From the NCBI GenBank assembly GCA_003574895.1, contig PJFB01000005.1:62001-126000 (forward strand): a stretch of DNA of 64,000 bases, given 5' to 3'. The position numbers and the translations under genes were made by a program. The notes beneath the pieces were generated by a model. It saw only the letters and a list, made by a program, of their open reading frames with translations. It did not search any database and was not told the DNA's origin. Below are positions 16,830-26,469 of this stretch, piece by piece (position 1 is the first letter of the stretch; every line of letters begins with the position of its first letter). The stretch is from Geobacter sp. Its GTDB lineage: Bacteria; Desulfobacterota; Desulfuromonadia; Geobacterales; Pseudopelobacteraceae.

Positions 16830-19800
16830 TTACCATGTCTTGGTGCCGCCGCCACTGCAACCGCTGCCAAGGGTTGTGTGATTGCAGCTGATCGAAGGAG
16901 AGGTGCCTTTTGCGCCACCTGTCAGGGTAATGCCGGTGGCAAAACCCGGACCCACGACATTGGGGTTGGTGCCACGGTTGCCCGGTCCATGATTTATTCC
17001 AGATCCGGTCCCGCCGGCCGTGCCGAGGCCGGTATGGCATCTTGTGCAGGCTGCGTTGGTGTGTGCCGAATCGCTGGAAGAATGCCGCCCTGCCTTGTCT
17101 GGGAATGCCGAGCCATTGGGGCGCCCCTGGGTGAGGGCCGTGGTGGCGGTAAGGCTGCCATGGCAACTGCCGCAGGCGCCATAGACGGCGGCAGTTCCTG
17201 TGGCGGTTCCCGGCGCGGCCTTTTTGTGGCAGCCACGGCAATCCGGCGGGTTACCCAGGACAGCCGCCGGATAAACGCTGGTGGCGGTGCCGATGGCGTG
17301 GCAACCGGTACAGGCCGAACCGGTGCCGGCAGCCTGGTGGTTGTAGTACGGCACGGCGTGTCCACTACTGGGCGTTTCCAGGATGCCATTGATGTGCAGG
17401 GCCTTGTTGACGAAGATGTTGGCGTAAGTCGTGCCGGCCGTATTGATATTTGAGTGGCAGTTACAGGAATTGCCGATGGCAACAGTCCCGTTGCCGAAAT
17501 TTGCAGGTACTGCCGTTGTCAGAGTCGGGTGACCGGAAGCCGGTTGCGGCGGGAAGCCATGACAGGTGCCGCAGGCGGCAGCGGAAATGGTTGCCGGCAG
17601 ATAAGAGGTATTGGTCCAGGTCGGTGCGCGATTAGTCCCGGTGGTATCGCCACCAGGCATGCTTGCTCCGTGGCAATAGACATTGGCGCATGTACCGCTT
17701 GCTGCGGCGTAGGTTGGTGCCAATGCGCCGTTCTTGGTTGCCAGAGTGCTCCAGGCGAAGTTGGTGGTCCCGTTCATGTGGGTTGGGGCGGTGAGTGTCA
17801 CCGTGCCGTGGCAATCGGAGCAGACAAGTGCATTGGCAATTCCGTCCGTAGCCGCCAGATGCACGGTATGGGCGCCTACCTTGGCATTGGTATTCGAGGT
17901 TACCTGGGGAATGGCGGTCGAGTAGAACGGTTTTGCCGCGGTTACATCGGTCGCCAGATTGCCCGAGTGGCACTTGGCGCATTGCACTGACGAATATGGG
18001 AATCCGCTCACAGGTGCGGTGCTGGTGGCGCCCCATGTGGGAGTCCCCTGACCGTGGCAATTGGTGGCGGAGCAGGTCTTTGTTGCCAAGGTCCAAAGCG
18101 GGCTTGCACCCTGGCCTGTAAAGGCGACTTTTACGCTGGCGGCGGCTGCCGCAACGCGGTTGCTGGAACCATGCGTGGCGGTGCCGGTCCCCGCGCCGGT
18201 GTGACAAGTGGCGCAGGAGATGCCGGTGATAGCGGCGTGTAGGGCATGGGAACCGGCGATATTCGGGAATGTGGTGCCGTTGGGCAGGCCATTGGTTGCG
18301 CTGGCACCATGGCAGTCCCAGCAGGATGAAGTGCCGGATGGAGCCCTCAGGCCGTTAATATGGCAACCCGTGCAGTTCGGTGCGGTTCCGGCAGCCACCG
18401 GATAGGTGCCGCCGGCGGTATTGGCATGGCAGCCGGTACAACTTGCCCATGGCGTGGTGCCGGCGGCACTCATATGCAGAGAGCCGCTGAATGGGAAGTT
18501 GTGGCCGCTGGCCGGAGTCTCTAAAACACCGTTGATATGCAGCGCCGGATTGACAAACATGTTGGCGTAGCTGTTCCCGGCGGTGTTGATGTTCGAGTGG
18601 CAGCTGCAGGTGGTCCCGATGGTTGCCGAGGCAGGGAAGCCAGCCGGAATGGTAACGGCGGGATGTCCCGCTGCGGTTGGTGGCGGGAAGCCGTGACAGG
18701 TCCCGCAAGCTGCCGAGCTGATTGTTGCCGGCAGATAGTTGGGGTCCTTCCAGACCGGTGACTTGTTGCTGCCGGTGGTGTCGCCGCCCGGCATGGAATT
18801 GCCGTGGCAGTAGGTGGCGGTGCACTGGCCGGTCCCGCTATTATAGGCAGGTACCAGTGCCCCGGACTTGGTGGCCAGAATGCTCCAGGCAAAAGTCGTG
18901 GAGCCATTCATGTGTGTGGCGCTGTTAAGCGTCACGGTGCCGTGGCAGTCCGTGCAGGCGGTACTGGCGGAAATCCCCAGCGCTTGCGAAGTCATATGGT
19001 TGGTGTGCGCTCCAACCTTGGCATCGGTGTTAAGTGTCACTTTGGTCGGGAAGGATGTGCTGTAAAACGGCGCTGTCTGAGTTATGGCGCCGGCAGCATT
19101 GCTTGCGTGGCACTTGGCGCATTGATCGGTTGTGGACCAGAGAGTCCCACCCCAGGTTACAGTGCCGGAACCGTGACAGGTACTGGCGGAACAGGTGCCA
19201 TAACCGTTTGCCGCGGGATTGGAGGCGCCGCTGCCCTGTGAATAGGTAATTCCGGTTGCACCCAGGTCGATCAGGCCGTTGACATGAGTTGTCGTGGTGA
19301 TTGTGGTTTTGGTGTAACCAAGATGGCATTTTGAACAATCATAGTTGGCGCCGGTTGAAATGGTGTGGACCTTGTGGCTGCCGGTGCCTGTTGCATCGGT
19401 GGCCTCGTCAACATGGCAACCGGAGCAGCCAAGGGCGGCGGAACCCCAGACAACGGTCTTGTACGTCACTCCGGCGCTGGTGCCATTGGTGGCATTCTGT
19501 GCACTGCTGTGGCAGTAGAGATTGTTGCAGCTGCCGAAGGTCTGGGCGCCGCTCTTGCTGGGCAGGTAGTTGGTGCCGGCGCCGGAGTAGGTGGCGCCGG
19601 TTTCAAGGTTGTTTTGTGGGTTGCGCAGATAACCTTGGACCCGCAAGGGCCGCCCGGCACTGCTGGCATGGCTGAAGGTCGTGTAGCCGGGATGGCATTT
19701 CTGGCAGTTGGTTGTACCGGGGAAGTAGGCATCATGGCGGGCATGGCTGCCGGCAGTGCCGGTGGCAGCGCCGGACGGCGGCGCGCCATGGCAGGCGTTG

Positions 19801-20294
19801 CAGTCGGCGGGTGCGGCATATGGGGCCGAGCCCCAGGCCGGGGTTTTCTTCTCGAAGTGGCAGCTGACGTTGGAACAGGTGGCATTGGTCAGATTGGGGA
19901 CCGAGGTCTGGTTGAAGAAGACCCCCTTATCGTATTTGGCCCGCAGGGCGGCGGACGAGTACCCTTTCAGGCTGTTGGCCATCCCGATGATATTGTTTTG
20001 ATGGCCGAAATCGGTCGGGGCAACCGGAGTGTGGCATATGCTGCAGTCCCCGGCAACGGGCGTGGCCGGCAGGTGGTTGCGGTGGTTGCCGATGAAGGCG
20101 CTGGATTGGGAGCTGAAATGGGGATTGGCCTTGCGGGCGCCATCCCGCGGCGGCATGCCGTGGCAGTAGGTGCTGCAGGAATTGAGAATTTCGGCCTTGA
20201 CAGTCCCGGCTGCACAGAAAGTCATGATCGCCAGTACCGTGATTCCGGTTGTCAAGTGCGAGTATAGTCCTCTGCTCGCTCGGTATCTTCCCAT
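16830..20294 (-). CDS. Giant multihaem c-type cytochrome (19 CXXCH, plus variants)
   Basis: 1154 residues with an N-terminal signal sequence ending near TVKAE. I count 19 canonical CXXCH sites, six CX4CH (such as CSNVSCH, CNNLYCH, CANVYCH), one CX3CH (CSTYCH) and two CXCH (CSCH, CNCH). This is the GSu C4xCH/C2xCH repeat family of Geobacter. A unit of about 380 residues (CAKCH...CXDCHGTVTL...MPGGDTTG...CGTCHGFPP...CXCHSNI) occurs twice. It is predicted to be exported and to act in extracellular or periplasmic electron transfer. The ATG at 20294 has AAGGGG upstream. The last gene of the block; the C-terminus ends GGGTKTW. Confidence 0.9.
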   Translation of the reverse strand: MGRYRASRGLYSHLTTGITVLAIMTFCAAGTVKAEILNSCSTYCHGMPPRDGARKANPHFSSQSSAFIGNHRNHLPATPVAGDCSICHTPVAPTDFGHQNNIIGMANSLKGYSSAALRAKYDKGVFFNQTSVPNLTNATCSNVSCHFEKKTPAWGSAPYAAPADCNACHGAPPSGAATGTAGSHARHDAYFPGTTNCQKCHPGYTTFSHASSAGRPLRVQGYLRNPQNNLETGATYSGAGTNYLPSKSGAQTFGSCNNLYCHSSAQNATNGTSAGVTYKTVVWGSAALGCSGCHVDEATDATGTGSHKVHTISTGANYDCSKCHLGYTKTTITTTTHVNGLIDLGATGITYSQGSGASNPAANGYGTCSASTCHGSGTVTWGGTLWSTTDQCAKCHASNAAGAITQTAPFYSTSFPTKVTLNTDAKVGAHTNHMTSQALGISASTACTDCHGTVTLNSATHMNGSTTFAWSILATKSGALVPAYNSGTGQCTATYCHGNSMPGGDTTGSNKSPVWKDPNYLPATISSAACGTCHGFPPPTAAGHPAVTIPAGFPASATIGTTCSCHSNINTAGNSYANMFVNPALHINGVLETPASGHNFPFSGSLHMSAAGTTPWASCTGCHANTAGGTYPVAAGTAPNCTGCHINGLRAPSGTSSCWDCHGASATNGLPNGTTFPNIAGSHALHAAITGISCATCHTGAGTGTATHGSSNRVAAAAASVKVAFTGQGASPLWTLATKTCSATNCHGQGTPTWGATSTAPVSGFPYSSVQCAKCHSGNLATDVTAAKPFYSTAIPQVTSNTNAKVGAHTVHLAATDGIANALVCSDCHGTVTLTAPTHMNGTTNFAWSTLATKNGALAPTYAAASGTCANVYCHGASMPGGDTTGTNRAPTWTNTSYLPATISAAACGTCHGFPPQPASGHPTLTTAVPANFGNGTVAIGNSCNCHSNINTAGTTYANIFVNKALHINGILETPSSGHAVPYYNHQAAGTGSACTGCHAIGTATSVYPAAVLGNPPDCRGCHKKAAPGTATGTAAVYGACGSCHGSLTATTALTQGRPNGSAFPDKAGRHSSSDSAHTNAACTRCHTGLGTAGGTGSGINHGPGNRGTNPNVVGPGFATGITLTGGAKGTSPSISCNHTTLGSGCSGGGTKTW
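19506..20186 (-). repeat. Near-identical 680-bp direct repeat, copy 1
   Basis: This 5' part of the 1154-residue cytochrome gene matches 21793-22473 in the neighbouring gene at a constant offset of 2287 bases. By eye there are about 25 differences (about 96% identity), and only one in the final 240 bases, whereas flanking coding sequence differs freely. Confidence 0.9.
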
Positions 20295-20400
20295 GGTTTG
20301 CCCCTTATCTAGGTCTGCTTTATCGCAAGTTGTGACAGGCTGGCGCCTGATCATTTCCTGCCCCCTCCCGGAACAGAAGGGGGCAGGCCGGTTGATTTAA

Positions 20401-22587
20401 TTAATGGCTCGGATCCCATTTGGGTGTTGCTCCGAAGTGGCAACTGAGGTTCGAGCAGGTACCGGTCTGATGTGCCCCCGCATCCAGGCGGTTTGATGTG
20501 TATTTATCCTGTTTGGCTGCCTCCATCCGGTAGCGTTGGTTGACATTGACCTTGATGTTCCGGCTCGGGTTAAAGGCGATCGGGCTCATCTGGTGATCGG
20601 CCGGGTTATGGCACTTGACGCAGTTGGCAAAGCCATCGCTCGGTTTGGCCAGGTTGCTGACGTGGTTCAGGATGGCATGGGCTCCGCCGCCGCCGGCATA
20701 ATTCTCTGTCCTGGCACTGGACCAGTTGTTATGAGTACCGACAAATCCGACGCTGACCGGCGGATAGCCGTGGCAGGAATCGCAGGCGCCGCTGGAGATC
20801 ACCTCCACGGTGCCGTTGATGTGCAGGGTCTTGTCCACAAAGATATTGGCGTAACTGTTGCCGGCCGGGTTGATGTTCGCATGGCAGCTGCAAGTGGTTC
20901 CTATCGATGCGGTTGCCGGGAAACCTGCCGGGATGGTCACGCTGGGATGGCCGGTGGCCGCCGCCGGTGGGAAGCCGTGGCAGGAGCCGCAGGCTGCGGC
21001 ACTGATGGTCGCCGGCAGGAATGACGCGTTCCAGACCGGGGTCCGGTTGGTGCCGCTGGTATCGCCGCCCGGCATCTTGGCGCCGTGGCAGTAGACGTTG
21101 CTGCATGCGCCGGTAGTAGCATTGTAGGTCGGTGTCAAGCCGCCGGTCTGGGCCAGGGTGCTCCAGGCAAAGGTTGTGACGCCGGTGATGTGGTTGGCCG
21201 ACGTCATGGTGACCGTGCCGTGGCAGTCGCTGCAATTCAGGGCGGTAGCCATGCTGTCGATCATGGCGATATGGGAGGTATGGGCACCGACCTTGGGATC
21301 GGTTGTTGCCGTTACCTTGGTCGGGGAAGCGGTGGAGTAGAACGGATTACTGGCGGTGACCGCTCCAGCGGCGCTGCTGGCATGGCAGGTGCTGCAGTCG
21401 TCGGTGCCGACCTTGTAAAGGGTCCCGCCCCAGACAAGGCCGCTGGCAGTGCCGTGGCAAGCGCTGGCTGAGCAGGTGCCCCAGGCGCCGCCCGCAGGCA
21501 TCGGCGAGGCCTTGGAATAGGTGGTGGCAGCGCCGGTGGCAAAGGCCAGTTCTACCTGCTGGTTGACGTGGGTCGGCACATTGACGCTGGTGGCGCTGTA
21601 ACCGGGATGGCAGGTGGAACATGCCAGTTTGGGGCCGGTCGTATTGGCGGTGCTGGCATGGGCATAATGGCCGCCGTTTGGCGCGGTGCTGGTTACGGTG
21701 GACATATCGGCATGGCAACTGCCGCAGTTCAGGGCTCCCGACCCCCAGGTGGGAGAGGCATAGGCCCTGGCCGTGTTGTTGGGGCCGCTGTTGCTATGGC
21801 AGTAGAGATTGTTGCAGCTGCCGAAGGTCTGAGCGCCGCTCTTGCTGGGCAGGTAGTTGGTGCCGGTGCCGGAGTAGGTGGCGCCGGTTTCAAGGTTATT
21901 TTGCGGGTTACGCAGATATCCCTGGACCCGCAAGGGCCGCCCGGCACTGCTGGCATGGCTGAAGACAGTATAACCGGGATGGCATTTCTGGCAGTTGGCT
22001 GTGCCGGGGAAGTAGGCATCGTGGCGGGCATGGCTGCCGGCAGTGCCGGTGGCAGCGCCGGACGGCGGCGCGCCATGGCAGGCATTGCAGTCGGCGGGTG
22101 TGGCATATGGGGCCGAGCCCCACGCCGGCGTCTTCTTCTCGAAGTGGCAACTGACGTTGGAACAGGTGGCATTGGTCAGATTGGGGATCGAGGTCTGGTT
22201 AAAGAATACCCCCTTATCGTATTTGGCCCGCAGGGCGGCGGACGAGTACCCTTTCAGGCTGTTGGCCATCCCGATGATATTGTTTTGATGGCCGAAATCG
22301 GTCGGGGCAACCGGAGTGTGGCATATGCTGCAGTCCCCGGCAACGGGCGTGGCCGGCAGGTGGTTGCGGTGGTTGCCGATGAAGGCGCTGGATTGGGAGT
22401 TGAAATGGGGATTGGCCTTGCGGGCGCCATCCCGCGGCGGCATGCCGTGGCAGTAGGTGCTGCAGGAATTGAGGAAGCTGGCCTGGACCGTGTTGGCACC
22501 AAAAGCAATGGTAGCGAGTAGACCGGCCAACATCGTAATCGCTATCGTCAACCTATGATTTTCCCGCTGCGCAAAATGATTTTCCAT
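20401..22587 (-). CDS. Multihaem c-type cytochrome (10 CXXCH), mosaic of its two neighbours
   Basis: 728 residues with a signal sequence ending near TVQAS. I count 10 CXXCH, five CX4CH, one CX3CH and one CXCH. The first 280 residues are nearly identical to the downstream 1154-residue cytochrome. The last 250 or so (CSCHANINPAGNSYA... to GATPKWDPSH) match the upstream 977-residue cytochrome instead. It therefore looks like a hybrid created by recombination, or a parental form from which the others diverged. Predicted role: extracellular electron transfer in the same complex or as an alternative module. Confidence 0.9.
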   Translation of the reverse strand: MENHFAQRENHRLTIAITMLAGLLATIAFGANTVQASFLNSCSTYCHGMPPRDGARKANPHFNSQSSAFIGNHRNHLPATPVAGDCSICHTPVAPTDFGHQNNIIGMANSLKGYSSAALRAKYDKGVFFNQTSIPNLTNATCSNVSCHFEKKTPAWGSAPYATPADCNACHGAPPSGAATGTAGSHARHDAYFPGTANCQKCHPGYTVFSHASSAGRPLRVQGYLRNPQNNLETGATYSGTGTNYLPSKSGAQTFGSCNNLYCHSNSGPNNTARAYASPTWGSGALNCGSCHADMSTVTSTAPNGGHYAHASTANTTGPKLACSTCHPGYSATSVNVPTHVNQQVELAFATGAATTYSKASPMPAGGAWGTCSASACHGTASGLVWGGTLYKVGTDDCSTCHASSAAGAVTASNPFYSTASPTKVTATTDPKVGAHTSHIAMIDSMATALNCSDCHGTVTMTSANHITGVTTFAWSTLAQTGGLTPTYNATTGACSNVYCHGAKMPGGDTSGTNRTPVWNASFLPATISAAACGSCHGFPPAAATGHPSVTIPAGFPATASIGTTCSCHANINPAGNSYANIFVDKTLHINGTVEVISSGACDSCHGYPPVSVGFVGTHNNWSSARTENYAGGGGAHAILNHVSNLAKPSDGFANCVKCHNPADHQMSPIAFNPSRNIKVNVNQRYRMEAAKQDKYTSNRLDAGAHQTGTCSNLSCHFGATPKWDPSH
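21793..22473 (-). repeat. Near-identical 680-bp direct repeat, copy 2
   Basis: Partner of 19506-20186, covering the region from just after the signal peptide to the NNLYCH site of the 728-residue cytochrome. Confidence 0.9.
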
Positions 22588-22670
22588 GTTCTTTTTCTCT
22601 CATAAAGAGGATCGACCGCTATCATAATTGAGGTTGTTCTTACTCACTAACGTACTGCTCACCCTGTTGA

Positions 22671-25604
22671 TTAGTGATTTGGATCCCACTTGGGCGTTGC
22701 GCCCATGTGGCAGCTGATGTTGGAGCAGGTGCCGGTCTGATGCGCGGCACCATCCAGGCGATTCGAAGTATATCCGGCCAGCTTGGCGGCCGCGAATCTG
22801 AAGTCCTGGTTTACGTTAACCCTGATGTTCCGGCTCGGGCTGAACGAGATCGGGCTCATCTGGTGGTCTGCCGGGTTATGGCACTTGTTGCAGTTGGCAA
22901 AGCCTTCACCAGGATTGGCCAACTTGCTTACATGATTGAGGATGATGTGGGCACCGCCGCCGCCGGGATAATCTTCGGTCCTGGCGCTGGACCAGTTATT
23001 GTGGGTGCCGATGAAACCGGCCGGTGCCGGCGGATAGCCGTGGCAGGAATCACAGGTGCCGCCGCCGCTGACTTCCAATGTGCCGTTGATATGCAGGCTC
23101 TTGTCCACGAAGATCGTGGCATAGCTGTTGCCGGCCGGGTTGATGTTGGCGTGGCAGCTGCAGGTGGTCCCGATTGAGGCGCTGGTCGGGAAGCCGGCCG
23201 GGATTGCAACGGCCGGATGGCCCGTCGCCGCTGCCGGCGGGAAGCCGTGGCAGGTGCCGCAGGCTGCGGCCGAAATGGTCGGCGTCAGGAACGGCACATT
23301 CCAGGTGGGTGCCCGGTTGGTGCCCGAGGTGTCGCCGCCCGGCATGGCGGCGCCGTGGCAATAAACATTGCTGCACACGCCGGTGGCCGGGTTATATGCC
23401 GGCGCCAGACCGCCCTTCTGTGCCAATACGCTCCAGACAAAATTCGTGGTGCCGTTCATGTGTGTTCCCGAAGTCAGGGTGACGGCTCCGTGGCAGTCGG
23501 CGCAATTCATTGCGGTGGCCAGGCTGTCGGTCATGGCGATGTGGGAGGTATGGGCACCTACTTTGGCATCGGTAACCGTGGTGACCTTGACCGGATACGA
23601 GGTGTCGTAGAATGGGGTCGTAGCGGTCACGCCCCCACTGGCGGTGCTGCTGTGGCACATGCCGCACTGGTCGGTCGTGGACCAGAGGGTCCCGCCCCAG
23701 GTGGGTGTGGCGGAACCATGGCACTTGACGGAACAGGTGCCGTAGGCGGAACTCGGGGCCAGGTTGGTGGTGGTGCCGGTAGCGGCATATGATGCGGCGC
23801 TTGGCGTCTTGTATTGTCCGCCCACGGCGGTGAGGTCCCAATTTACACTGCCGTTGACATGGCTGTTGTCCGGGTGTGGCCCGTGGCATTGATCGCAGCT
23901 CATGGCAAGGGGGCCAGCGGCTCCGGCATGGATGGCATGGCTGCCGGTGGTGGGCGGGGCCGCCGCGGTTGCGCCGTGGCAAGTGCCGCAAGCGGCCTGG
24001 CTGGCGCCGCCGGTCCAGGAGGGATTGGTCAAGGTGCCGCCGGTCAGGGTGTTGCCGTGGCAGTAAATACTGCAGGTGCTGTTGAAATTGGCGGCCGTGG
24101 TGATAGTGGTGCCGTTTGCTCCGCTCCACGAGTATCCGGTCAGGCTGTTGGTGCCGCTGAAGGTGCCGTTGGCAACGCTGTTGACAAAGCCGATAACGTT
24201 GCTTGCGTTGACGGCGAAACCGATGTCGATGGTCTGGCTGGGCATGGGTTTGCCTTCATAGCCGTTGTGGCAGGCGTTGCAGCCGATGCCCCGGGTTGAC
24301 ACATGGGCGGCATGGGCGCCGGCACTGGCAGGCGCGGAACCGAGGGCGTTGGTGGCCGGTGCTGCCAAGCCGTTACTGCCACCGATGGCGGTGGTGGTGG
24401 GCGGATAGCCGTGGCAGGCGGTGCAGGCACCGGAGAAGGAACCGGCGCTGCTGTTATGATAATGGCAGGTGTTGCAGACATTGGGATCGGTGCTGCCGTG
24501 CTGGGCAGGATAGTTGCCGCCTGGAGGCGGGACGTCGTGGCATCCCTGGCAGACGCCGGTCCCTTGCGGGTTCACATATTCGCGCTGGCTGCCGGTGTAG
24601 CGGAAGAATACCTGGCTGGGCTGCCCGGCCTTGGTCACATAACGCCGGATCAGGTCGATGTTGGTGCCCTTGGTGTTGTTGGGGTCGTTGGGGTCGTAAT
24701 CGACGTGGGCAGCGTGGCAGTCGAGGCACTGAATGTCCTGCCCCTTGATGTTGTGACTTTTCTTGCCGGCATGGCAGTTTGTGCAGATGTTCAGTTTATC
24801 CGGCTGTCCGGCGGCTACCTTGGCCCCGCGCGGGTCGGTATGCAGCAGGTTGCCGTCGCCGCTGCTCAGGTTGGCGAAATTGGCCTGGCCATCGACGGTG
24901 GAACTGCGGGAATCGGTGTAATGCACCCCATGGCAGGTGGAGCAGAGTACTGTCCGGTTTGTGGCGGTCAATTGGGCATTGAGGTCCGAGGTCGGATTGG
25001 CGGGGTTGGCGTTTACCGGGGGCGAGTTGAATGAGCCGGGTTTGGTGGTTGCCGAGGCATCATAGTTGATATTGACCGGATGGCTCCCCTGCAGATGGGA
25101 CTGCACGTTGCGGGAACGGTGGCAATCAAGGCAGAGCTGGTCCTGATCGTTTTGAATGCGTTGGAACTTGCCGTAGGTATTGTAGTGGGGGCTATGGCAA
25201 CGGACGCAGGCCAGGGCATTGCCGCTTCTTCCCCGCAAGCCGGCAGTGGTCATGGGCGCCTGGATCGGCGCCTGGGCACCGGCAGCGGGCACCGTGTCCG
25301 GTCCATCCCAGCGGTGGGACGTCTGCTGCAATTTGCTGATCCCGGCCGTTGAATGGGTTTTGAAAGGATCGGCGGCATCTGCCACGGTAAACGGGTTGAT
25401 GCCGGCGGCAGGGTCGCCCGGCCGGTGGCAGTTCAGACAGATATTGTTGTATCCGGTGCTGCCCAGGGCGATGTGCGCAATATGACAGGTGGCGCAGGTG
25501 AAGCCCGAGGCAGCGTCGTGGGGTGCATCAGCCGCGTGGGCGCTGAAGGAAGCGATGAGGGCATATAGCACGTAGGCCAGGGTCACTGCTATCGATCTCT
25601 TCAT
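22671..25604 (-). CDS. Giant multihaem c-type cytochrome (18 CXXCH)
   Basis: 977 residues; signal peptide MKRSIAVTLAYVLYALIASF and a cut near SAHA-ADA. I count 18 CXXCH, two CX3CH (CSIYCH, CSVKCH), two CX4CH (CSNVYCH, CSNISCH) and one CXCH. The first half (to about residue 400) carries CATCHIAH, CVRCHSPH and CLDCHAAH sites resembling doubled-CXXCH/decahaem cytochromes; the second half is the GSu repeat type shared with its neighbours. RBS AGGAG precedes the ATG at 25604. First of the three-cytochrome run. Confidence 0.9.
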   Translation of the reverse strand: MKRSIAVTLAYVLYALIASFSAHAADAPHDAASGFTCATCHIAHIALGSTGYNNICLNCHRPGDPAAGINPFTVADAADPFKTHSTAGISKLQQTSHRWDGPDTVPAAGAQAPIQAPMTTAGLRGRSGNALACVRCHSPHYNTYGKFQRIQNDQDQLCLDCHRSRNVQSHLQGSHPVNINYDASATTKPGSFNSPPVNANPANPTSDLNAQLTATNRTVLCSTCHGVHYTDSRSSTVDGQANFANLSSGDGNLLHTDPRGAKVAAGQPDKLNICTNCHAGKKSHNIKGQDIQCLDCHAAHVDYDPNDPNNTKGTNIDLIRRYVTKAGQPSQVFFRYTGSQREYVNPQGTGVCQGCHDVPPPGGNYPAQHGSTDPNVCNTCHYHNSSAGSFSGACTACHGYPPTTTAIGGSNGLAAPATNALGSAPASAGAHAAHVSTRGIGCNACHNGYEGKPMPSQTIDIGFAVNASNVIGFVNSVANGTFSGTNSLTGYSWSGANGTTITTAANFNSTCSIYCHGNTLTGGTLTNPSWTGGASQAACGTCHGATAAAPPTTGSHAIHAGAAGPLAMSCDQCHGPHPDNSHVNGSVNWDLTAVGGQYKTPSAASYAATGTTTNLAPSSAYGTCSVKCHGSATPTWGGTLWSTTDQCGMCHSSTASGGVTATTPFYDTSYPVKVTTVTDAKVGAHTSHIAMTDSLATAMNCADCHGAVTLTSGTHMNGTTNFVWSVLAQKGGLAPAYNPATGVCSNVYCHGAAMPGGDTSGTNRAPTWNVPFLTPTISAAACGTCHGFPPAAATGHPAVAIPAGFPTSASIGTTCSCHANINPAGNSYATIFVDKSLHINGTLEVSGGGTCDSCHGYPPAPAGFIGTHNNWSSARTEDYPGGGGAHIILNHVSKLANPGEGFANCNKCHNPADHQMSPISFSPSRNIRVNVNQDFRFAAAKLAGYTSNRLDGAAHQTGTCSNISCHMGATPKWDPNH

Positions 25605-25907
25605 GAAAGGCTCCTGAACAACCAAGGCGGCTGATCCGATTTGGACGGTTCAACTAACTGAACATGTTTATTGGGGTTAGACCGTTGCCTGGCAGAGCCG
25701 GGTAACGGAGAAATTTATCTGTATTTGAGGCATCGGAACGCGGTGCCGGGTGTTGTCAGAACTTGCTGAAATATAAGGTTTAATTAAGCGCTATAAGCTG
25801 GCATGAGGTAGTGTGACATAAGTCTAACATCACAATTTTTTTTGGCAAATCTGCCCAGTTTTTTCAGCGAAACCGGCAATCGCCCAACCTGCTCCAGGCA
25901 AAACGTA
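25605..25907. other. 303-bp intergenic region
   Basis: Between the 977-residue cytochrome and the cohesin-like lipoprotein, both minus strand. I looked for GEMM, TPP, SAM and T-box signatures and found none. A short inverted repeat (GGGCA-GATT-TGCC) beside a run of eight A/T lies at about 25837-25862 and could terminate plus-strand but not minus-strand transcription. A promoter for the cytochrome run presumably lies here but no convincing hexamer pair was seen. Confidence 0.5.
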
Positions 25908-26447
25908 TTACCTGATTACGGCGCTAAAGTTGATCGTCACCGTCGGCAGCGCAGCTCCATTATTAATCACATCAATCACCCCGGTCGGTGAAACGCCGGT
26001 GTTGGGGGTGATGGTGAAGTCGGTCGGCACGGGAGAGCTTCCGGAAGCGATATCGCAGTTGACAAGCGCAAAAGCCTCGTTGGGCGCAATGCCATAGGAA
26101 CTTATCAGTTGTATTCTAACCTTCCCTGGCGTGCCTGGGGTATAGGTTGTCAAAAAGCTCGTGCCGCTGGAGGCATTGGCCGCTGTGCCCTGGGGAACAA
26201 CCACTCCCGTATCCGGTATGGGCGGGTTTTGAGTGGCCTTTACCGTAACTCCGGGGGGCAGGTTCAGCGTAACATCAATGCCGCCGATGGCGTCACCGCT
26301 GGGCACGGTTCCGGTTGTGGATAGCGTCACCACCGCCGCAGTGGGTACTTGCGGCTGCGGCGTGCCGCTGGATGCGCCACCTCCGCCGCAACCGGCCAGC
26401 AGTATTACCGCGCTGGTCATCATATAAATAAAGGATTTGATCTTCAT
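25908..26447 (-). CDS. Cohesin-like domain lipoprotein
   Basis: 179 residues. A type II signal peptide ends in VILLAGC, followed by a glycine/serine/proline linker. The rest (about 35-179) is beta-rich, with GGIDVTLNLPPGVTVKA, TYTPGTPGKVRIQLISS and FALVNCDI; the order of strands resembles the cohesin fold, a jelly roll that binds dockerins. This assignment is moderate. It follows the dockerin-bearing NHL protein by 22 bases on the same transcript, so it may be the lipid anchor that holds that protein on the outer membrane. Confidence 0.65.
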   Translation of the reverse strand: MKIKSFIYMMTSAVILLAGCGGGGASSGTPQPQVPTAAVVTLSTTGTVPSGDAIGGIDVTLNLPPGVTVKATQNPPIPDTGVVVPQGTAANASSGTSFLTTYTPGTPGKVRIQLISSYGIAPNEAFALVNCDIASGSSPVPTDFTITPNTGVSPTGVIDVINNGAALPTVTINFSAVIR

Positions 26448-26469
26448 GGCGAATTCCTCGTTTGCTGCG

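Noticed and set aside
19365-20267. Long plus-strand ORF of 300 codons opposite a cytochrome gene
   Set aside because: Glycine/alanine-rich shadow of the Cys/His/Gly/Thr-rich cytochrome on the minus strand; the same happens at 21568-22521, 23217-23792 and 24303-25034.
19400-25000. CRISPR-like repeats
   Set aside because: Repetition comes from haem-site codons (TGCCACGGC type) at irregular spacing inside coding sequence; no spacer-repeat pattern.
25605-25907. Second GEMM switch before the giant cytochromes
   Set aside because: Searched for the GGGACG-AAAGCC core on both strands; it is absent.
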